Positions 6,695-10,382 of a DNA stretch of 10,382 nucleotides are shown piece after piece (positions within the stretch are counted from its first letter, which is position 1; the number at the start of each line of letters is the position of its first letter). The stretch is from an uncultured Oscillospiraceae bacterium (lineage in GTDB: Bacteria; Bacillota; Clostridia; Oscillospirales; Acutalibacteraceae), in the NCBI GenBank assembly GCA_905203795.1, contig CAJKXG010000026.1, positions 1-10,382 on the forward strand, read 5' to 3'. Made by a program: the position numbers and the translations under genes. The notes under the pieces are model-generated. The model had not been told where the DNA came from. It made no database searches and saw only the letters and a list, made by a program, of their open reading frames with translations.

Positions 6695-7576
6695 ATGCGG
6701 AAAGGCTTGTTGATCGCGTTTGCCGTCTTGATCTTGCTGTGTTCAGTCGGCGCTATCCTGTACCCGCCGGTCAGCGACTGGTACATGCAGCAGCGGCAGA
6801 CACAGATCGTGACCGAAACCGTGCAGAAACTGCAAACGGCAGATACATCGGTGCTGACCGCAGCGCGTGCGGCGGCGGATGCGTACAACCGCACACTGAT
6901 GGGCGGCACAGTCACGATGGACGGCGCAGCATTGATGCCGGACACGGATTACGATGAACTGCTTAACGTGAACGGTGACGGCATCATGGGATGTGTGGAA
7001 ATCCCGAAGCTGAACGTGTATTTACCGATTTACCACGGTACAACCGGCTCGGCGCTTGGCAAAGGCATCGGGCATCTGCATGGTACGAGTTTGCCGGTCG
7101 GCGGCGAAAGCACGCACGCGGTGATCTCCGGACATAGCGGTATGATGGGACAACGGATGCTGACTGATCTGGAACAACTCACGGTAGGCGACGTGTTTTA
7201 TCTGTACGTATTGGGCGAAAAGCTGGCGTATGAAGTGGATCAGGTCAAGACCGTGTTGCCGGAGGATACATCCGGCTTACAGATCATTCCCGGTGAGGAT
7301 CACGTGACGCTGGTCACCTGTACGCCGTATGGTGTCAACACACACCGGCTACTGGTACGCGGCGTGCGCATTTCCGTTGATACGGCGGAGCAGATCGTCG
7401 TCGAGCATTCCGAAAAAACCATTACATCCACGTGGAATAAGCAGTATGTGTACGGCATCCTGATGGGGCTTGCGATTGTCGCCGTGATCCTGCTGCTTTT
7501 CTTGCTGTATCGATTGATTTGGCGATGTCTGCATCGCCACGCCAAACATGAAAGGGGTGGTGATGTAAATGGATGA
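6695..7576 (+). CDS. Class C (pilus-polymerising) sortase
   Basis: This 293-residue membrane transpeptidase cleaves LPXTG-type signals between Thr and Gly and joins the Thr to a pilin-motif lysine. It has an N-terminal membrane helix (about 5-22), the catalytic domain (about 95-226) and a C-terminal helix (about 252-273), the usual class C layout. Catalytic residues are His147 in SGHSG, Cys209 in TLVTCTPYG and Arg218 in NTHRLLVRG. The stretches MGCVEIPKL, LPIYHGT and SLPVGGESTH are also typical of class C. The lid region before the fold (about 80-92) reads PDTDYDELLN and lacks the classic DPW/DPF lid motif. AAGGAG lies nine bases before the ATG. Its expected substrates are the two surface proteins upstream. 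No second sortase is present in the window, so a housekeeping sortase elsewhere would have to attach the pilus to the wall. Confidence 0.95.
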   Translation: MRKGLLIAFAVLILLCSVGAILYPPVSDWYMQQRQTQIVTETVQKLQTADTSVLTAARAAADAYNRTLMGGTVTMDGAALMPDTDYDELLNVNGDGIMGCVEIPKLNVYLPIYHGTTGSALGKGIGHLHGTSLPVGGESTHAVISGHSGMMGQRMLTDLEQLTVGDVFYLYVLGEKLAYEVDQVKTVLPEDTSGLQIIPGEDHVTLVTCTPYGVNTHRLLVRGVRISVDTAEQIVVEHSEKTITSTWNKQYVYGILMGLAIVAVILLLFLLYRLIWRCLHRHAKHERGGDVNG

Positions 7577-7688
7577 TCTGTTTTTGTGGGGACTGGTTGT
7601 CGGCGGCAGTATTGTGGCGTGTATCGGGCTTGTACAGGAAATTCGACACCTACGCCGTCAGAAACATCAACCCAAACGAAAGAGGTGA
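7569..7688 (+). CDS. Small single-span membrane protein, 39 residues
   Basis: ATG 7569 lies inside the last codons of the sortase gene (8-base overlap) and follows AAAGGGG by 11 bases, so translation would be coupled to the sortase. The product starts MDDLFLWGLVVGGSIVACIG, one hydrophobic helix, and ends in a very basic tail (RHLRRQKHQPKRKR). This predicts a membrane protein with its tail in the cytoplasm. Its stop at 7686-7688 overlaps the AGAGGTG binding site of the Toprim gene, leaving no unused bases. That tight packing, the binding site and the sensible membrane topology argue it is real. I do not recognise a family. It could help the sortase or the transfer apparatus, but that is a guess from position. 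Confidence 0.6.
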   Translation: MDDLFLWGLVVGGSIVACIGLVQEIRHLRRQKHQPKRKR

Positions 7689-7694
7689 AAACGC

Positions 7695-8687
7695 ATGTCA
7701 AAACGAGAACGATATCGATTCAGCGATGAGGATTTGGCAAAAGCCCGCGCTGCACCGCTGCTCGATTACGTGCAAGGACGCGGTTATAAGCTCAACCGCG
7801 CCGGTCACGACAAATATTCCCTCGAAGAACACGACAGTCTGATTATCGACGCGGAAAAGAACAAGTGGTATTGGAATTCGCACAGTTCGGAATGCCGTAA
7901 CACACTGGATTTCCTGACGGATTTTGAACATATCGAATTTAAGGAAGCGGTGTACACGCTGCTGAAAGGCACACCTATCGAACCGACAGCGCGACCGCAG
8001 CCCAAGCCCAAATCCAAAGCGTCGATCGAGGCGCGAACGCTGCCCGCACGATACATAGACGATCACCGCGTGTTTGCTTATCTGACTAAGCAGCGCCGGT
8101 TATCGTACACCGTGGTGCGGGAGATGATTGCGCGCGGTGATCTCTACGAATCCGCACAGTATCACAATGCCGTGTTTGTGCGCTGGCAGAATGATTGTCC
8201 AAACACAAGACCGCTGTATTACTTCGAGCGTGGAACAACCACCTACGGAAACCCGTACCGGCACGAACCGCCGTGGTCGGAAAAAGACTATGGGCTGCGC
8301 GTGCTGGGCGAAGATCGAGAGCGGTTATATGTATTTGAAGCGATCATCGACGCGATGAGCTGGCTGACACTGCGGATGCGGCTGGAGCACAGCCAGCACC
8401 GCGATACGGTACTGGCGCTGGGCGGTGTGGCGCTGAACGTGCTGGAACGTCAGCTCGCCGAGCAGACATCTTGCCGCCACCTGATCGTCTGCACAGACGC
8501 AGATGAAGGCGGCAATCGCGCATGGGAAGCGATTACGGCGCGATATGGCGATCAGTATCGGTTGACACGTTGTGCCCCGCCTCCCCCATTTAAAGATTGG
8601 AACGAAGCCTTGTGCGGGCTGGAACGGCAGGAGATCGCTCCGGCACGTGTACGCGAAAGTATGAACATCGTAAAAACCGAATCGTAA
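7695..8687 (+). CDS. DUF3991/Toprim primase-like protein
   Basis: This 330-residue cytoplasmic protein is of the type common on conjugative elements and plasmids of Firmicutes, where it probably acts on DNA as a primase or related enzyme. Residues about 20-90 resemble the DnaG/CHC2 zinc-finger fold (YSL..., KWYW, then NTLDFL and EFKEAVYTLL), but three of the four expected zinc cysteines or histidines are absent. A basic Pro/Lys linker (98-110) leads to a DUF3991-like region (about 115-205, including VFAYLTKQRRLS). The Toprim domain has the metal-binding glutamate in FEAIIDAMS (E215) and the acidic motif CTDADEGG (D268, D270), followed by KDWNEAL. AGAGGTG lies seven bases before the ATG. The stop codon falls in the second copy of a 14-base tandem repeat. 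Whether it makes primers or only binds DNA cannot be told from sequence. Confidence 0.85.
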   Translation: MSKRERYRFSDEDLAKARAAPLLDYVQGRGYKLNRAGHDKYSLEEHDSLIIDAEKNKWYWNSHSSECRNTLDFLTDFEHIEFKEAVYTLLKGTPIEPTARPQPKPKSKASIEARTLPARYIDDHRVFAYLTKQRRLSYTVVREMIARGDLYESAQYHNAVFVRWQNDCPNTRPLYYFERGTTTYGNPYRHEPPWSEKDYGLRVLGEDRERLYVFEAIIDAMSWLTLRMRLEHSQHRDTVLALGGVALNVLERQLAEQTSCRHLIVCTDADEGGNRAWEAITARYGDQYRLTRCAPPPPFKDWNEALCGLERQEIAPARVRESMNIVKTES

Positions 8688-8694
8688 AAACCGA
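8667..8694 (+). repeat. Perfect 14-base tandem duplication
   Basis: The unit ATCGTAAAAACCGA occurs at 8667-8680 and again, directly adjoining, at 8681-8694. It spans the last codons and stop of the Toprim gene and touches the AAGGAG of the next gene. Since 14 is not a multiple of three, the two copies are read in different frames. Confidence 0.95.
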
Positions 8695-8700
8695 AAGGAG
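8695..8700 (+). promoter_or_regulatory. Ribosome binding site deciding the start at 8711
   Basis: AAGGAG is ten bases before ATG 8711, which opens a clear signal peptide. The frame is open further upstream to 8597, but that stretch overlaps the Toprim gene and has no comparable site. Confidence 0.8.
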
Positions 8701-8710
8701 AAAAATTCAG

Positions 8711-9070
8711 ATGAAAAATCGAAAAATCTGTGACCGCAACCGCCGCATGATGGTGATGCTGTTGGCGGTGCTGTTGGCTATGGTGCTGCCCATGAGCGTC
8801 AGCGCGGATGTGGTCAGCGGCTTGAAAGAAGCCAAAAGCACCCTTACCAACGATTTCACCACCATTCTGACGGATGTGGTGGTGCCGATTGCGGCCATCG
8901 TGATCGGTCTGTTCTGTCTCGTGTGCCTTGTGATGCTGGCCGTGACCCATAATCGCGGTGGCAATATGCAGGGTTGGGGTGTGGCTCTCGGTATTGCCTT
9001 GGCAGCGGAGATCCTCGTGGTATCCTTCCCCACATGGGGTCCGATGCTGTGGGGCACGGCTGCCACATGA
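8711..9070 (+). CDS. Small secreted/membrane protein, DUF3852-like
   Basis: This 119-residue protein has a signal peptide (1-32, basic start, hydrophobic core, SVSA before Asp33), a short exposed amphipathic segment (33-52) and two membrane helices (about 56-78 and 89-106) joined by a short turn (THNRGGNMQGWG). The size, the leader and the helical hairpin resemble the DUF3852 proteins found before TrbL-like genes in Clostridia conjugative elements. That assignment is from memory of the family and needs a profile search. The layout also resembles VirB2/TrbC-type conjugative pilins, which are processed two-helix proteins, but no specific signature proves that. Its stop overlaps the start of the next gene (ATGA), so the two are translationally coupled. 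Confidence 0.8.
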   Translation: MKNRKICDRNRRMMVMLLAVLLAMVLPMSVSADVVSGLKEAKSTLTNDFTTILTDVVVPIAAIVIGLFCLVCLVMLAVTHNRGGNMQGWGVALGIALAAEILVVSFPTWGPMLWGTAAT

Positions 9071-10317
9071 TGCTTACGGCAAAACAGGCCGCGTTGCGAA
9101 AACGGCATAACATCATCCTTGCCGTGATCGTCCTATGCTGCCTGTTGGCTTCATGGTACTGCGCATCGGCGGAGAGTAGTACCACACCGACTTCACCGGC
9201 GGCCACACCCGGCGGATCGGTGGCAACTGCGCCGACCGGATCTCCGGGAACTACCACCCCCACAGATCCCACCGGCACACAGCCGACTACCACGCCGACC
9301 ACGCCTCCCGATGAAACAACGGGGACATTGGCTCCGGGGGATGTGTCCGGGGACGGTGGCGGTTTCTTCGATGATCTGTTCAGTTTAGACTTGTTCGGCT
9401 GGCTGGAGGACATCTTCAACGGCGTGACAGACATCGCCGATATCGCAGACAACATCTTGAAATTGCTCAACCCGGTAACGTGGGTTGAACTCATTGTCGG
9501 CGCCCTGTTCAACTTGATCGTGCAAGGGGTATTACGCGTAGCGGAAAATATGTATAACGCGGTGACAACGGCGGCTACAGCCAGTTTCTTTTCTCACGAG
9601 TTCGTGAAAGAAACGCTGAGTTTCTTCCGCTGGGTGGCAGGGTTGATCTTGGCAGCCGGACTGCTGTTATCCCTTGCAAAACAAGCCGAACGCCGGATGC
9701 ACGGCGACGGCGGCGGGTTTCAAGATCTGATCTTGTCCACGCTTATGGGTTACGGGATGCTGCTGTTCTGCGAACCGGTGGTATTGTTCCTCAACGACCG
9801 CACATTGAAACTTGCGGCGAACCTCTCCAACCTCAGTTACAAGGCCAGTTGGTCATTGCTGTGGGAGAATTCCGGCTCAGCCTTTGGCGCGGATCTGCTA
9901 TCTGTTATAGTCTGTATCGGCATACTCGTCGTATCCATTATGATGCTGTGGCGGGCGCTGAAACGCTTCGGGGTACTTTACATTCAGATCTTCATGGGCT
10001 ACCTGTATATCTTCGATGTGATCCGGGGCAATCGAAATGCCATAGGCGAATGGGGACGCGATGTGTTGGGCGGATGCCTGACCTATGTATTCCAAGTCAT
10101 GTTGTATCGCGTCGGCATGAGTGTGATCGCCATGACCATCGGCGGCGGTGTTACGGCGCTACTGTCCGCACACGGTTTGGTGGGACTGGCGTTTTTGGTC
10201 ACGGCGGGAGCCTCCGGAACGATACTGAAACGATGGGGTTACACCAACCAAGTTTCGGGCAAAGGCACACAAATGGCATCTATGGCCATGTCTGCCGCAC
10301 GTCTGCTGATCGTGTAA
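9067..10317 (+). CDS. TrbL/VirB6-like polytopic conjugal transfer protein
   Basis: This 416-residue membrane protein is probably a channel component of the type IV secretion system. It has an N-terminal signal or first membrane helix (about 16-34, ending CASA), a Pro/Thr-rich linker (about 38-87), an acidic aromatic amphipathic stretch (100-118) and about six membrane spans (near 138-157, 185-204, 222-242, 276-296, 334-357 and 361-383). This layout and the position fit the TrbL/VirB6-like (DUF6045-type) proteins of Gram-positive conjugative elements. The start is ATG 9067, overlapping the previous stop as ATGA, with a second in-frame ATG at 9070. No good binding site precedes it, which supports coupled translation. 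The frame is open further upstream to 8974, but that part lies inside the previous gene and is not hydrophobic. The Pro/Thr linker is unusual. Confidence 0.8.
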   Translation: MMLTAKQAALRKRHNIILAVIVLCCLLASWYCASAESSTTPTSPAATPGGSVATAPTGSPGTTTPTDPTGTQPTTTPTTPPDETTGTLAPGDVSGDGGGFFDDLFSLDLFGWLEDIFNGVTDIADIADNILKLLNPVTWVELIVGALFNLIVQGVLRVAENMYNAVTTAATASFFSHEFVKETLSFFRWVAGLILAAGLLLSLAKQAERRMHGDGGGFQDLILSTLMGYGMLLFCEPVVLFLNDRTLKLAANLSNLSYKASWSLLWENSGSAFGADLLSVIVCIGILVVSIMMLWRALKRFGVLYIQIFMGYLYIFDVIRGNRNAIGEWGRDVLGGCLTYVFQVMLYRVGMSVIAMTIGGGVTALLSAHGLVGLAFLVTAGASGTILKRWGYTNQVSGKGTQMASMAMSAARLLIV

Positions 10318-10330
10318 GGAGGGAAGGTAT

Positions 10331-10382
10331 ATGGAAGACAAGCAACGGTATCTGATCCCACCCAGCATCAAAGACGATACCC
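10331..10382 (+). CDS. Start of next transfer gene (partial, possibly PrgI-like)
   Basis: ATG 10331 follows AAGGAGGG (10316-10323) by seven bases and 13 bases after the previous stop. Seventeen codons are visible before the window ends, beginning MEDKQRYLIPPSIKDD. The YLIPPxIKD opening recalls small PrgI-type membrane proteins that lie between the TrbL-like and VirB4-like genes of such elements, but so few residues cannot settle it. The gene is cut off by the window edge. Confidence 0.65.
   Translation, partial: MEDKQRYLIPPSIKDDT

Noticed and set aside
8974..9066. Upstream extension of the TrbL-like protein
   Set aside because: It lies within the previous gene, lacks a binding site and is not hydrophobic. 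The ATGA overlap at 9067 is the natural start.

Overview
The window looks like part of an integrative conjugative element or related mobile element from a gut-type Clostridia bacterium (Oscillospiraceae-like is my guess). This rests on strong AAGGAG/GGAGG ribosome binding sites, moderately GC-rich coding sequence, LPXTG-type cell-wall anchoring (a Gram-positive trait), and the order of pilin, sortase, Toprim protein and membrane transfer genes. All supported genes lie on the + strand.

Layout. Positions 1-414 hold the 3' end of an unrecognised gene. It is closed off by two tandem intrinsic-terminator hairpins (431-469 and 481-511). A sortase-assembled pilus locus follows. It starts with a 1289-residue surface protein with a signal peptide, an N-terminal thioester (TED/TQXA) domain and about seven Cna-B/SpaA-like domains, ending in the variant sorting signal MPMTG. 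A 180-base, strongly structured spacer follows, carrying a previously easy-to-miss 52-codon ORF. Next come a 670-residue backbone pilin with a textbook WxxxVxVYPK pilin motif and LPSTG anchor, a hairpin terminator or attenuator, and a class C (pilus-polymerising) sortase. A 39-codon single-membrane-span ORF overlaps the sortase end.

The transfer-type module then begins. It holds a DUF3991/Toprim primase-like protein, a small two-helix membrane protein with signal peptide (DUF3852-like), a polytopic TrbL/VirB6-like membrane protein with an unusual Pro/Thr-rich N-terminal linker, and the first 17 codons of another gene (possibly PrgI-like).

How the genes fit together. The sortase should link LPSTG of one backbone subunit to the pilin-motif lysine of the next. 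The thioester protein would be placed at the tip, giving a fibre able to bond covalently to a target surface. Because the pilus genes run directly into type IV secretion genes with short spacings, the pilus may serve recipient-cell attachment during conjugation, or it may be host-adhesion cargo. The sequence alone cannot separate these. Points most worth a second look are the structured spacer with its small ORF, a helical insertion splitting one Cna-B domain, and a 14-base tandem duplication spanning the end of the Toprim gene whose loss would fuse two proteins in frame.
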